Source: Prillingera fragicola (Eukaryota > Basidiomycota > Tremellomycetes > Trichosporonales > Trichosporonaceae). Taken from it: a stretch of DNA of 64,000 nucleotides. The translations under genes and the position numbers were made by a program. Every line of letters starts with the position of its first letter. Within the stretch, counting starts at the first letter, position 1. The DNA is taken from NCBI GenBank assembly GCA_002335605.1, contig BEDY01000002.1, positions 1 through 64,000 of the forward strand, read 5' to 3'. Shown in pieces: positions 43,395 through 54,193 of the stretch. The notes below the pieces were generated by a model. That model was given only the letters and a program-made list of their open reading frames with translations. It was not told the origin of the DNA and did no database searches.

Positions 43395-45004
43395 CTATGC
43401 AACAGCGCAGCCTCCCGACTTGTCCTTGTCACGACGATAGGTCCAGTTGCCACCCAGCATAGTGCCTTGCACCTTGACATCACGCAACCCAGCAGCGTCG
43501 AGCGTGAGCGGGTCAACCTTGAGCACGATCAAGTCGGCCCTGTCGCCCTCAACGAGGTCCAAACGCCCATTCTGGGTACTAGCCGCATAAGCAATCTTGA
43601 TGTCAAGACAGTGCTCGGGGCAGTACGGCTCGGTCTCGCCGGGTCCAACGCGGCCAACAGCACAGGCCATCTGGTCCCAAGGATCGAGGCGGGAGACGGG
43701 GCAGTCGGAGCCCATCTTCATGGGAATCTTGTTGTCGACAAACCATTTGAAGGGGAAGGTCCTGTGCTCGCGGTTCGGCCAGAACTTGTACGTAAGCTCG
43801 CGGTCGTCGATCATGTGGCGAGGCTGGACCGAGGCAGTAAGTCCGAGGGCCGCCATGGTGGGAATGTCAGACTCAGCGATGAGCTGGGCATGCTCGATGG
43901 ACGAGCCGGGGAGAGCCTTGCGGCCTGCGTCGGCTTCATTCTTAAACGCCTTGAGCGTAAGATTCATAGCCTTGTCGCCGATAGTGTGGACAGCAAGACG
44001 GAGACCGTTCGTGGTCGCACGGGCAAAGTAGCCCGCAAGGTCGTCTTCGGGGTAGATCCAGTTGCCGTGCCACTTGGAGCCAGGGTAAGGATCGCAGCAG
44101 TAGGCAGTGCGGGAGCCGAGAGCGCCGTCACTAATGATCTTGTGCGGTCCGGCAACCACAAGCTTGTGGGTGCCCTTGACGACGTCGCCAGTCTTGTAAC
44201 CCTCTGCGACGGCCTGGTCCATGTGCTGGATGTAGAAGCCACAGTGGATTCGCAGCTTGTCGAAGCCTTTGGCGCAGCGACGCTGCCAGCTTCCCGGGTT
44301 CCAATCCATTTCAAGGTCGGTGATCTCTGTCACACCGAGGGACGCCGCGCGCGCACCCTCAGCGGCGACCCACTCATCGAGAATCTCGAGGTTGGCCGTC
44401 TCGGCCAAGCGGTTCCACATCTGGAACGCCGGCTCTTCCTCAATGTTACCATCTGGCGAGTCCTCAGGTGTGAGGCCGTTGAGCTTGAGACCCTCTGTGT
44501 TTAGGCGACCGGCATGGTAACCGTTGAAGATGAGGAAGATGCCCTTGGTCTTGGAGATGGCGTCGAGGTTGGTCCGGTTAAGGTCTTGGAGGTCGGGCCA
44601 CTCGCCACAGCGAACGTTGACACCGACAATCCTGCCACCCTCATCGTACTTGGGGTCGTCGATGGCCTTGCGAACGAGGTCCAGACACTCTTTGGCCGAC
44701 TTAACCTCGTACAGGTCCAGGCGGCGACGGGCCTGAGAGTACCAGGTAAAGTGTGTGTGCCAGTCGATCATACTCTGGCGTCAGCTGCTGAATCGATGCA
44801 AGCTCTCCTCACCGGACTGAGCCACTGCTTCTTCAAGTCTTCGACGTGCGCGCTGTCAATCTTGAGCGGCTCGCCCTGCGAAATGGACTTGACTTGGCCA
44901 TCCTGCACAAGCACATTGTATGTCCCCTCACGGCCAACCAGCTGGGCGTTGGTAAAGAGGGTAGGGCGGGAGGCAAGGACGTCGTCGAGGTTCGAGTTTG
45001 TCAT
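43395..45004 (-). CDS. Amidohydrolase (YtcJ-like, amidohydrolase 3 family)
   Basis: Exons 45004-44813 and 44774-43395 on the minus strand give 523 residues; the 38-nt intron joins WLSP to SMIDWHTHF. The metal-binding motif WHTH near residue 68, the VAGPHKIISDGALGSRTA block, LAVHTIGDKAMN, SIEHAQLI and MGSDCPVSRLDPW belong to the metal-dependent amidohydrolases that include N-substituted formamide deformylase and exoenzyme regulatory AepA/YtcJ proteins. It probably hydrolyses an amide C-N bond with a mono- or binuclear metal site. It is soluble and lacks a targeting signal. Divergent from the amino-acid permease, it could release a nitrogen source that the permease or its products use; that is inference. 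Confidence 0.87.
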
Positions 45005-46201
45005 CGTGGACAGTATAGTTGCAACGTGGGCGACGTGGGTTGTTAATTACTTGGGCAGACATATATAGTGGCTGACGACGCCAAGCGCGCTTGATCTCCT
45101 CGTGTCCGATCACGGGGAAGGTGGGCATACGGAAGAACAACCATGTTGAGGTGTGTTCCATGGGCAAGTTACCAAAGGGCCAAGGGAAAGTGTGCCCCGA
45201 ATTGGGTCCATATGAGCCTACGGCGGTTGGGGATGCATGCCGAGACAATGGCTCGATTCGGGGACGATAGAGCAGCGCGGAAGGGAACGGATATCGACAT
45301 GTGGGGTTGGACTGCCTTCTAGAATGGATGTGTAGATCCGAGGTTTTTGCCTGCTCAAACGTCACACTATCGCTATCGGACCGACTGCGTGAGCTGAGCT
45401 GTCGACACGTTCGTGGACCTCCACGAGGCAGCACGCAAGAGGGTCTGGACGTCGTGGTCAATACGAGCGCGTCTGACAATGCTCAGGTTGAGTGTATCTG
45501 GCCGCGGCCAACTACTGACTAAGGCATTTAGCTCGCACGCGTGATCTACTCTATACGGCCATCAGCCACTAACCCCCCGGACGGTGCCTGCAGTCTTGCA
45601 GCCCACATTCCCCATCGTCTCCGCCGTAATCAACCCTCTGCTCGTCGGCCCCGGACCCGTGGCCCCACACTGCCGAGGTTAACGAATTGTCCATGGCTCC
45701 TGAATTGAGTCAACTGCGATGGTCTTCTGTTCCTTCCTCCCCATCCCCCTTGTGCCTCCTTTCTTTGACTCGTTTCCAGATCTCGTGATGGCCCGGCAGT
45801 CATGGCTCGTTTCGGGCGAATTATGAAGGCTAGCCTGTTGCCCGGCGTCGGAGAGTCAACACTGCTGCTGGAAGGACAGAGTCGGCTACTGTCGGTACAG
45901 CGTTCACCTTCAACCTTGCTCGCTTTCTCATCGTCGTCACAAGGAGCTAGCCGCGCGTCTCTATGCACGACGCGCGCTGCTGACACACCTGACCTGTACA
46001 TGGTCCCCGGGCAGTCCAGGCCGATGCAGACCAGCCGGCCGCGATGCGCCTTGAACCGCGGTTGTGGCTTCCCCCCGGCCCCATCTAGCTAACAGTGGTA
46101 CAGTGGAAGTCACTTGGTCGCACGACATAGGGACCAGAGAATCGATATATCTTTGTGGAGCTGGAACATGTCTTTCGAGTAGCGCATAACATATCACCAT
46201 C
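45005..46201. promoter_or_regulatory. Divergent promoter, amidohydrolase / amino-acid permease
   Basis: In this 1.2-kb region a TATA box ATATATAGT (45061-45069, reading ACTATATAT on the minus strand) lies about 57 bp before the amidohydrolase start. Single CCGCGG sites lie near 45502 and 46056. No gene found. Confidence 0.45.
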
Positions 46202-48095
46202 ATGTCGAAGTCGTATTTGGATGATAAGGAGGTACACTCGGACAAGGACGTCACCGTCGTCAACGTCGAGCAGCAGATCGAGCGCACTCATGGGGACAAG
46301 CTCCAGCGTGGGCTGTCGTCACGGCACATCTCATTCATTGTTTTCGGTGGCGGTATTGGAGTTGGTGAGTTGTTTGTGATGCTGGCAGCAGCTGACAGTC
46401 AGGCCTGTTTGTTGGAGTTGGCACGGCTTTGGCTACTGGTGGGCCGTTGGCGATTCTCTTGGGATACTCCATTACCGCGGTCAATGTGTGGGCAGTGGTG
46501 CGTCATCCACGTAGCTCATTCCTGGTCGGAGGAGTTACTTTCATTCCCGTGAAAGATGCTGACATGTGCAGATCCAGTCAATGGCAGAAGTGGTCGCTCA
46601 GGTAAGCGGTCGGTAACGTTTCCACACTAACACCAACAGTATCCCGAGGACGCGACCTTTCCTGCTCTCACGACCCGCTTCATCGACCCGGCCGTGGGAT
46701 TTGCCGTCGGATGGACATGTAAGCATTATCGTATTGATAAGACTGACGAAAGACTGGTACGGCAACGCCATCAGCGTAGCCATCGAAGGTGTCGCCATTG
46801 CCGTCCTCATCCAGTTCTGGACCGAGGCGGTAAACTCTGCAGTCTGGATCACCATTGTCCTGCTCGCTGGTCTGGCCCTAAACTTTTTACCCGTCCACTA
46901 CTTTGGCGAAGCCGAAGTCATCACGGCCAGTATCAAGATTATCACTCTGCTGGGCCTCATCATCCTCTCGCTGGTCATCACACTAGGTGGCGCGCCAGAC
47001 GGACACCGCAGGGGTTTTGAATACTGGCGCAACCCCGGAGCGATCAACGAGTACCCGGGCATTACGGGCGACACTGGCCGCTTTGTTGCCTTTTTCATCA
47101 CCTTGTGCAACTCAGCATTCGCATACTCGGGCAGTGAGGTCATTGTCCTGACGGCCTCCGAGGCAGGCAACCCCGCCAAGCAGATTCCCCGTTCTGCACG
47201 GCTGTTCGTCTACCGTCTCATCTTCTTCTGTAAGTCTTTGTTTTATTATCACAAATCTGACAAACCAGACGTCATCGGCACCCTCATGATCGGCATGACT
47301 GTTCCCTCCAACCATCCGGACCTAGTGTCGGACTCTGGCAACGCAGACTCGTCTCCGTGGGTCATCGCCATCCGCTCCGCAGGCATTGCCGGCCTGCCCT
47401 CGGTCATCAACGCCGCAATCATCACCTCTGCATGGTCGGCCGGAAACACGTATCTGTACATTTCCGCACGTGTTCTCCGCTCACTCGCGCTCAACGGCCA
47501 AGCACCCAAGATTTTCGCAAAGGCCACCAAACGCGGTGTCCCGCTGTACGGCGTGCTCGCGTCTGGCCTTCTAGCGTGTCTCGGCTACCTCTCAGTCGGC
47601 ACGGGCGGCGCCTCCCAGGCTTTCAACTGGCTCGTATCCATGATCACGCTCAATACGCTCCTCAACTGGGGTGTCCTCTGTGTCGTGTACATTCGCTTCC
47701 GCGCAGCGATGAAAGCCCAGGGCATGTCCAGGAGTGAGCTCCCGTGGCAGGCTCCCCTCCAGCCGTATGCCGCATGGTTTGGCGCGATATTCAGCTTTGT
47801 GGTCTGCATCTTTTCTGGATTCCCAGTCTTCCTCAAGGGCGCGTGGGATCCCGCCACATTTGTGGCAAACTATATTAGTGAGTTCGGCGTAAATGAGTGA
47901 CGTTGGCGCTGACAACACTCAGGTCTGGTGGTGTTTGTCGTGCCCTACCTCGGCTGGAAAATCTTTACGCGCTCCAAGGTCGTGCGTGCGAGCGAGGCGG
48001 ATCTGGTGTCAAACACCATCGACCCGGCTGACATTATCGACGAAAAACCCGCAAAGACAAAGTTTGGACGTATCTTGAACCGTATCATTGCGTAG
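46202..48095 (+). CDS. Amino-acid permease (YAT family)
   Basis: Exons 46202-46364, 46403-46497, 46572-46601, 46640-46718, 46753-47229, 47269-47877 and 47923-48095 give 541 residues. The order of blocks is that of yeast Gap1/Agp1-like permeases: RGLSSRHISFIVFGGGIGVGLFVG in helix 1, SMAEVVAQYP, GWTYWYGNAISV, FITLCNSAFAYSGSEVIVLTASEAGNP and the SAGNTYLYISARVLRSLALNGQAP motif. About 12 helices span the plasma membrane, and the enzyme works as a proton symporter. One exon has 30 nt. The C-terminal tail ends NRIIA. Confidence 0.91.
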
Positions 48096-48792
48096 GCGAC
48101 TCATGTCTGGGACAAGAAAATGTAGTAATTGAGCATGGAGAGGCATTGCAGTGTCTTGAGAATTGTGACCTGCTCCTAGATGTGTCAGTGGTGGGTGTGT
48201 TGTAGCACCGAGTAATCAGTCGGTACATACACTACGAAGCAGAGATGGCGGCTGCAGCATATCCACTTGCACTGGATTCGGCAGAGATTCAAGACGACCC
48301 AGCCCCCATCCACCGCGAAGAAAACGTACATGACACACATTACCCTTCCATAATCGGGGCAGGTATCGGCGCCGCCTCAAGTACCGCCAAAAGTCCGGCA
48401 GAGTGCGAGATGCGCGCCCGTGCGTGGGTATGAAGCCGCTCTACTCCCCGACATGATGCCTATGCGCGGTGATACCCGGAACATCCAGTCCGAGACCTGT
48501 GAGTAGGCGGGCATGTTGAGAATCCTGACCGGTGGAGGATGAAATGGCTGTTGCACGGAGGCCACCGCATCTGTCCAGGCAGGCCCACCTCCGTTTAACC
48601 CGAACAGCTGATGGTGTGACTATACATGTTTTGTGCTCGCATCACCTGTGCATGATGCTCATCAGGGTAGCCTGCCCAGGCCAAGTCCAGCACGAAGTGA
48701 CCTTGGGTGCCAGCTGACAACACCGGACACTGTTCAATGTCAGTGCCTGTGCATTCATGTATACTCACACCCAACTTCGCCGAGCATCACTC
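48096..48792. other. Convergent intergenic region
   Basis: This 697-bp region lies between the stops of the permease and the kinase-like gene. A 62-codon frame at 48245 has no features. Nothing else seen. Confidence 0.35.
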
Positions 48793-50009
48793 CTACACTG
48801 CCTTGGCCGCCTCGACGTCCTTGTCCAGCCACGCCCTCCACTGCCTATCGCCGAGGATATGCCTCACCCTAGCCTCTAGCCATGTCGTGTTACCCCAGAA
48901 CCCCCACGACGCCTGGAACCTACACCAGTCGACGAGTGCCGTCTCCCAGTGCCGCACAAACTCGTCCCATTCGTACGTGCCAGGCCCCCTGCCTTTGGGT
49001 GCGCGCGCGAGGAGCTCGGCCCTGTATCGCTCCAGTAGCGCCTTCTCCCCGTCACCCATGTCGAGAGTGTCCAGAATCTCGTCCTCGGCGATACTTGTGA
49101 GCATGTCCAGCGGGACAGAGCAGGTAAACAGTTTTGCGAGGTCACACACGCCGAGTCCTAGGCCGACATACTGGAAATCAAAGAAGGCGACCCTGCTGCC
49201 GTCTTCGGTCGTAAACAGGTTTTCCGACTTGACGTCGCCGTGAATGTAGCTCTCCACTGCCCTTCCCCGAGGCGTGAGGGCTATAGCGACCAGTTCAGCA
49301 ATCGAGTCCCCAGTAGGCGTGGGCTGGCAAAAGTGCCTGGACCACTCGCCCCGACCCCGCTTCAAGGACGCGAGCTCGTCCCGCCGTGTCGCAAGGTAGG
49401 TGTATCCCCCGTTCAGCCACAGTTTGCGCTCCCCCTTACGCTGGAGCTTGACCTCCTCCAGTGGTGGAAGTACATAGTCGCCAAGACTGTCCGGAAGCCA
49501 TGCCCATGATGCGGCGTGGAACCGTGCGAGCCAGTCGAGCGCCGCTCCTGCCTGTTTGCTGCTGAGAGCCTCCCGCTTGCCGCCTGCGACCGGGAACGCG
49601 GTCCTGAGGTCGGCAAGGACGAGTGCCGTCTTGCCTTCCCCGCTGGATGAGGCGATGCACTCGGCCACGGCGACGTCGGAGGGAAGCTTGGGCGCGACAT
49701 GGTTGTAAAAGTACTGTTCGACCTCGTAGCTCAGCATTTTGCGCTGGTGGCTTTCGTTTGTCGCCTTGTCGCGTGTGGGAGGTGGTGGGGCAATGAGCTT
49801 GAGAATCAATTGCCGGTCGCTGCCCTTGGGAGTTGATGCGGTGATGGCGCAGATGTGGCCGTAGCCTGCCCAGAGGGTCTCGAGCTCGCGGCATGACTTG
49901 AGGGTGAGGTCGGTTGGGAGGAGCGAGGCCGCTACTGCGGTCGTTTCCGACGACGTATTCTGGAGTGTGAGTTTCTGCGATAGGAGGTTTCAGGACGGCC
50001 CACTTTCAT
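48793..50009 (-). CDS. Kinase-like (aminoglycoside phosphotransferase/CHK fold) protein
   Basis: A two-codon first exon (50009-50004) plus exon 49959-48793 gives 390 residues; the 44-nt intron joins ATGAAA to an in-frame N-terminus that continues into QLILKLI, the ATP-lysine strand of the fold. The APH motif YIHGDVKSENLF supplies the catalytic Asp and the Asn, and FFDFQYVGLG gives the metal-binding Asp. The ACGT order, N-lobe, HGD loop, DFQ, then an all-helical C-terminus is typical of small-molecule kinases (choline, ecdysteroid, aminoglycoside types). Substrate unknown. The first exon is uncertain; the main exon is secure. Confidence 0.75.
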
Positions 50010-50630
50010 GGCTTGGCAGGGTGTGGAATGGTGATTAGTGAAAGATGGATGAAGCAAGGGTGAATGTCAAGAAGGAAGAGAGACGGGATGTGGTAGGTGT
50101 TACTCCTCGGATCCAAACTTTCATGTCCATTCAACTCAAGCCATGAGTGACTTGGAAAGACCTGCTTAGGCAAGATATATTAAGACCTCCTGTCTTCCAT
50201 GCTCGACGTTTGTTCATGCACATTGAAGCATGCACTCTCAAGATATGAGGAGGAAGACTACAGCAAAAGTCAGGCGCGGTGGGACAGTTCTGCCTGAATA
50301 TGAGTCGGCTAAATTCGGCAACCTCCACTCTCGAACCTTTCCCTTCACTCTACGTCTCTCCATGTACCCTCGGCCTTGGGAATGCATGTTCCGAGCCTCT
50401 GACCCCTTGTTCCGTCGACACAGAGCAGTACTCGTCGTTCCGGACTCGGTCCATTCCGCCAGACGTGGGCAAGGACGGCATAGGTAGCGAACAAGCTCTC
50501 ATCCCTGGTGGGCTTCCGTACATCCGGCTACCATGTCTCGCGCCGTTGCTGTTGAATGCTTCTCATTTACTCTCTTCTCATCACATCTGCTATCAAGCTC
50601 GTAGTGCCCTGCACCACCCTCCCCACTCTC
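50010..50630. promoter_or_regulatory. Divergent promoter, kinase-like / PhyH-like
   Basis: The 621-bp gap has an AT-rich GATATATTAAG at 50174-50184 and a C-rich leader before 50631. No gene was found. Confidence 0.35.
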
Positions 50631-51563
50631 ATGCTCACACGCACACTGTTCCGCCCCCACGTCCTCGCCCGCCAGGTCGCCTCCTCTCGCTTCCTCGCTA
50701 CCACCACGACAATGACGACAAGCATTGCCGAACGCGTCCGCGCAGCCGTCACCCCAGACGTGATCGAGGCGTACCAGCGGGACGGAGCTGTGCGCATCCG
50801 AGGCCTGTTCACTGCAGAGGAGCTCGAGCGACTCAAGGGCGGCATCGACACCAACCTCGCGCACCCGTCTACACGCTCCAAAGTCGCGTCCCGGCCCGAA
50901 GACCCGGGGTGGTTTTTCGAAGACTTTTGCAACTGGCCCACGAACGCGGTCTACCGCGACTTTATCGCGCACACCCCAGCTCCCTCAGCGGCTGCTGCGC
51001 TTATGGGCTCGACGCAGGTCAGGCTGTACCACGATCACCTGCTCATCAAAGAGCCCGGGACGACGCAGCGCACGCCCTGGCACCAGGACCAGCCGTACTA
51101 TAACATTTCCGGCTCCGACAATGTCAGCATGTGGATCCCCGTCGACCCCGTGCCGCTCAAGAGCACCCTCGAGTTTATCGCTGGCAGCCACAAGGGGCCG
51201 TGGCTCATGCCCCGCACGTTTATGGACAAGCAGGCAAAGTGGTTCCCCGAGGGCAGCCTCGCCGACTTGCCCGACATTGAGGCTGACCGCGGGTCATTTG
51301 ACATTAAGAAGTGGGAGCTCGAGCCTGGAGACCTGGTGTGCTTCCACATGCTCACCCTGCATGCTAGTGCTGGGACGGACTCGAGGAGGAGGGCATTTAG
51401 CATCCGGTTCATGGGCGACGATGTGCGTCATGCACCCCGCAGGTGGAAGACTAGCCCCGACTTTCCGGGGTTGGCAGACGAGCTGGAGCTAGGCGCCGAG
51501 ATGAACCACCCGCTGTTCCCCGTTGTGTGGAGTGAGCAGAGGGGCCAGGAGTGGCAGTCGTGA
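50631..51563 (+). CDS. Phytanoyl-CoA dioxygenase (PhyH)-family protein
   Basis: This is an intronless frame of 310 residues. The Fe(II)/2-oxoglutarate site is intact: His and Asp in PWHQDQPYYN, the distal His in TLHASAG and the 2-oxoglutarate-binding Arg in RRAFSIRFMGDD. The fold is a double-stranded beta helix. With the ATG at 50631 the first 27 residues (MLTRTLFRPHVLARQVASSRFLA) are basic, hydroxylated and free of acids, as in a mitochondrial presequence; starting at the internal Met (50712) would give a cytosolic form. Family members hydroxylate phytanoyl-CoA or other small substrates; the exact substrate cannot be told. Confidence 0.85.
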   Translation: MLTRTLFRPHVLARQVASSRFLATTTTMTTSIAERVRAAVTPDVIEAYQRDGAVRIRGLFTAEELERLKGGIDTNLAHPSTRSKVASRPEDPGWFFEDFCNWPTNAVYRDFIAHTPAPSAAAALMGSTQVRLYHDHLLIKEPGTTQRTPWHQDQPYYNISGSDNVSMWIPVDPVPLKSTLEFIAGSHKGPWLMPRTFMDKQAKWFPEGSLADLPDIEADRGSFDIKKWELEPGDLVCFHMLTLHASAGTDSRRRAFSIRFMGDDVRHAPRRWKTSPDFPGLADELELGAEMNHPLFPVVWSEQRGQEWQS

Positions 51564-52307
51564 GTAGCGGCTGCGGGGTGGCGTGGCCGCTTGCTGCGCG
51601 GGGGTTGGAGACCGCCGTGACATCGGCCGAGTTGTTGTTGTTCATTATGAATAGTGGTTGACTGTACCTCGTCAGAATATCGAGTCAATGTTCCGTCAGT
51701 TGCAGGGAAGCAGCTTGTTCCGATGGGTGCGCTCGTTTCGTTGCTGCTCGAGCTCGTTTCGGTGGTAGCGGAAGGGGGGCATGAACGTGTGTGGGGAGCA
51801 GCGGAGGCCGCTTATGAAGCAGCGTCAAGGATGGATGCATGGCGTTATGCGCAGACCTCGGCCAATGGCAGGTACCAGACGTGCGTTGAGCTTGTCGCCT
51901 ATGTCGTGTATCCACTGCAAGCCACGACGACCATGTTGCTTTCAGAGACGATATTGCTTTCAGAGAGAAACAAAGTCGAGTCAACTGGGCAGCAGCAGCG
52001 TGAATAGTAAGCAAAGTGGACATGATGGCGGCGGCGTCCGCCCAATGACACCACCCAATGACCAACAATGACACCTTGTCCATTCCTTCTGCTGAGTCAC
52101 GAACCGCTCCGGAGCATCTCACCACCACCAACACCACCACCACCTCCCAATCACATGATGCATGCCGACATTCCATACTCCACTGTTACTTTTGATCGCG
52201 GCGCACGACATGTACTTATATTTGGACACATTGCTCACTCCCATCCTTCCGTCTTCCTTCACGCCTCTTCCACCCTGCTACCACCAGCATCACCCAGGTA
52301 ACGCACA
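51564..52307. promoter_or_regulatory. Promoter of the arrestin-like gene
   Basis: The 744-bp gap between two + genes has ACCACCACC-type triplets at about 52120-52145 and a TTATATTT element about 95 bp before 52308. No gene supported. Confidence 0.35.
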
Positions 52308-54029
52308 ATGGGTCTCTTCAGTGGCATCAACCTCGGCCGTGCCTCTCCACCAGGCCGACACCGTCTACTCCCCGGCAAGGGCAAGAAAGCCGAGGTCCTC
52401 GTCCGCATCAACGTCCCCAGCTATGGCCGGCTATTCATGACCGGAACCCGCCTCACGGGCGAGTACAACATTTACACGTCTGCGAGCCCCGCCATGTCGG
52501 CGCGCGAGCTCAGCGGCGAGGTCGAGATCGAGGTGCCCTTCGGCACCGGGCGGCGGCGCGTGCGCGCTATCCGGGTGTGCTTGCGCAGTGTCAGCCGGCT
52601 CAACATGGGACCAGGGAGGGGGTGGGAGAAGGACGTGCTGTTCCAGCGCACAGTCGAGCTCAAGGGGGCCATGGTGCTCGAGGAGGGTGTGCAGCGGTGA
52701 GTCGAAGCGGAGCGGGAGGAGGATCACAGCTGACGCAGAGTCAGGTACAAGTTTACGATCATCGTTCCGTTTTCCTTGCCGCCGTACGACGTGCACCCAC
52801 ACGGCGATGTGCGCGGGGACATTCACGCCGAGGTGATTGGCCTGTCTGGGGCCGACGAGCTGTCGGGCATCAAGGCGCTGGCACTTACCGACGACGAGCT
52901 CGACAGTCCGCCTGGGTCCGACATTGTCCCCGACATGCGCGTGAGCTGGTCGGACCCTGTTGCCGCCAACGGTGTTGGCGGGGATGAGATCGTTCCGTGG
53001 CTCAAAGAGTCGGTGAGGGCGAGCCGCTGCGTGGGCATGATGTACAACCCAAACGCAGACAACGAGGTCAACACGCTCGACGACATCTGTCGGTCAGTCG
53101 TCGATGGCCTCGGGCCGTTCTCTATCCGCTTCCTCTCCAACGTCTGGTGTATCGGTTCGCTGTTGAAGACGGTCATCAACATTCCCAACCCGTCGCCAGC
53201 AACGACAGTCTACTATGTCGCGCTCCTCCTCGAGCAGACAACCGAGGTCAAATCCCCGCGAGATCCGGAGGACACGCCGCCGATCAAAGTCATGACGCCG
53301 TTCACCATCTGGGAGGCAGGCAAGATCCCCCCCAAGAACAATCTCACCCCCAAGACTGCTGCGCTGTGGCGAGGCACCGCTGCCGGCGGGACGGACGAGG
53401 GCGAGATCAACTTTAACGACCACGGCCGCATGCCCAACGACCTCAAGGGCCGCCCGTCGACGGTCGAGGGCATCAACACGCCCATCAGGGTCAGCCACCG
53501 CCTGGCCCTCAAAGTCTGGTACACTGTCGCGCACGAGGATCCGGTCGGGAACCCGCTCGCCAAGGGCGAGTACATGTACGACACGGGGGTGCTGCGCATC
53601 ATGCAGTACCACCACAGCGTCGTCGTCCCCTCCTGCTGTCTCATTCCAGAAGCCCTCGCGCTGCCGCAGTACAACGACGTCAAGTGCGACGACGGACCTC
53701 CCTGCGCGATCTGCGGGACGCTGCCGCAGGACCAGGCCTGCAGCACGTGCGAGCTCACGCACGTCCGCCACGCGCGGCACGACCACGACCCCACCCTCGT
53801 GGGCAACGCCAACGGAACGTGTCCCGACTGTGACAAGCGGTTCGTCACCCAGGACGCGGACGACCATTGCTGGGCAGACTGCGCGTGTGGCTTTAGCTGC
53901 CTCCATCTCGAGAAGAGAATGCTCAGTGCTATTCCAGATGAGGCCGTGCAAGTGCTTGCGCGGGCGGCGACGCCGCCACCGCTCAAGACAGAGTATGTGT
54001 GTCCCGTCAGTGGCAGGATTATGAGCTAG
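52308..54029 (+). CDS. Arrestin-like protein with C-terminal Cys-rich region
   Basis: Exons 52308-52696 and 52745-54029 give 557 residues. An N-terminal beta-sandwich with GRLFMTGTRLTGEYNI and YKFTIIVPFSLPPYDVHPHG matches the arrestin N-domain of fungal alpha-arrestins; a C-like domain follows (about 230-420). From about residue 440 to 510 there are 14 cysteines in C-x2-C pairs (for example CAICGT, CSTCELTH, CPDCDKRF, CACGFSC), as in zinc-binding modules. This combination is not one I recognise. No PPxY motif was seen. Arrestins adapt ubiquitin ligases to transporters, and several transporters lie in this window; a link is inference. Confidence 0.75.
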
Positions 54030-54193
54030 ACGTGGCCGCGGCTACAGTAGAATAATTTGGCATTTTGTGTGTATTATTATGAATCGATATCACTCCACTG
54101 TTCACTTAAATCTCGTCCACATAGATCTTGTCCAACGTCCATCTTCACTGTCCTTCACTGTCCGTGTGTCCAGTTCAGAACAACACTGGCTCA

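Noticed and set aside
43329..44504. 391-codon + frame
   Set aside because: It is the antisense shadow of the amidohydrolase; codon bias and motifs all lie on the minus strand.
48245..48433. 62-codon frame downstream of the permease
   Set aside because: Too short, no features, in a convergent 3' region.
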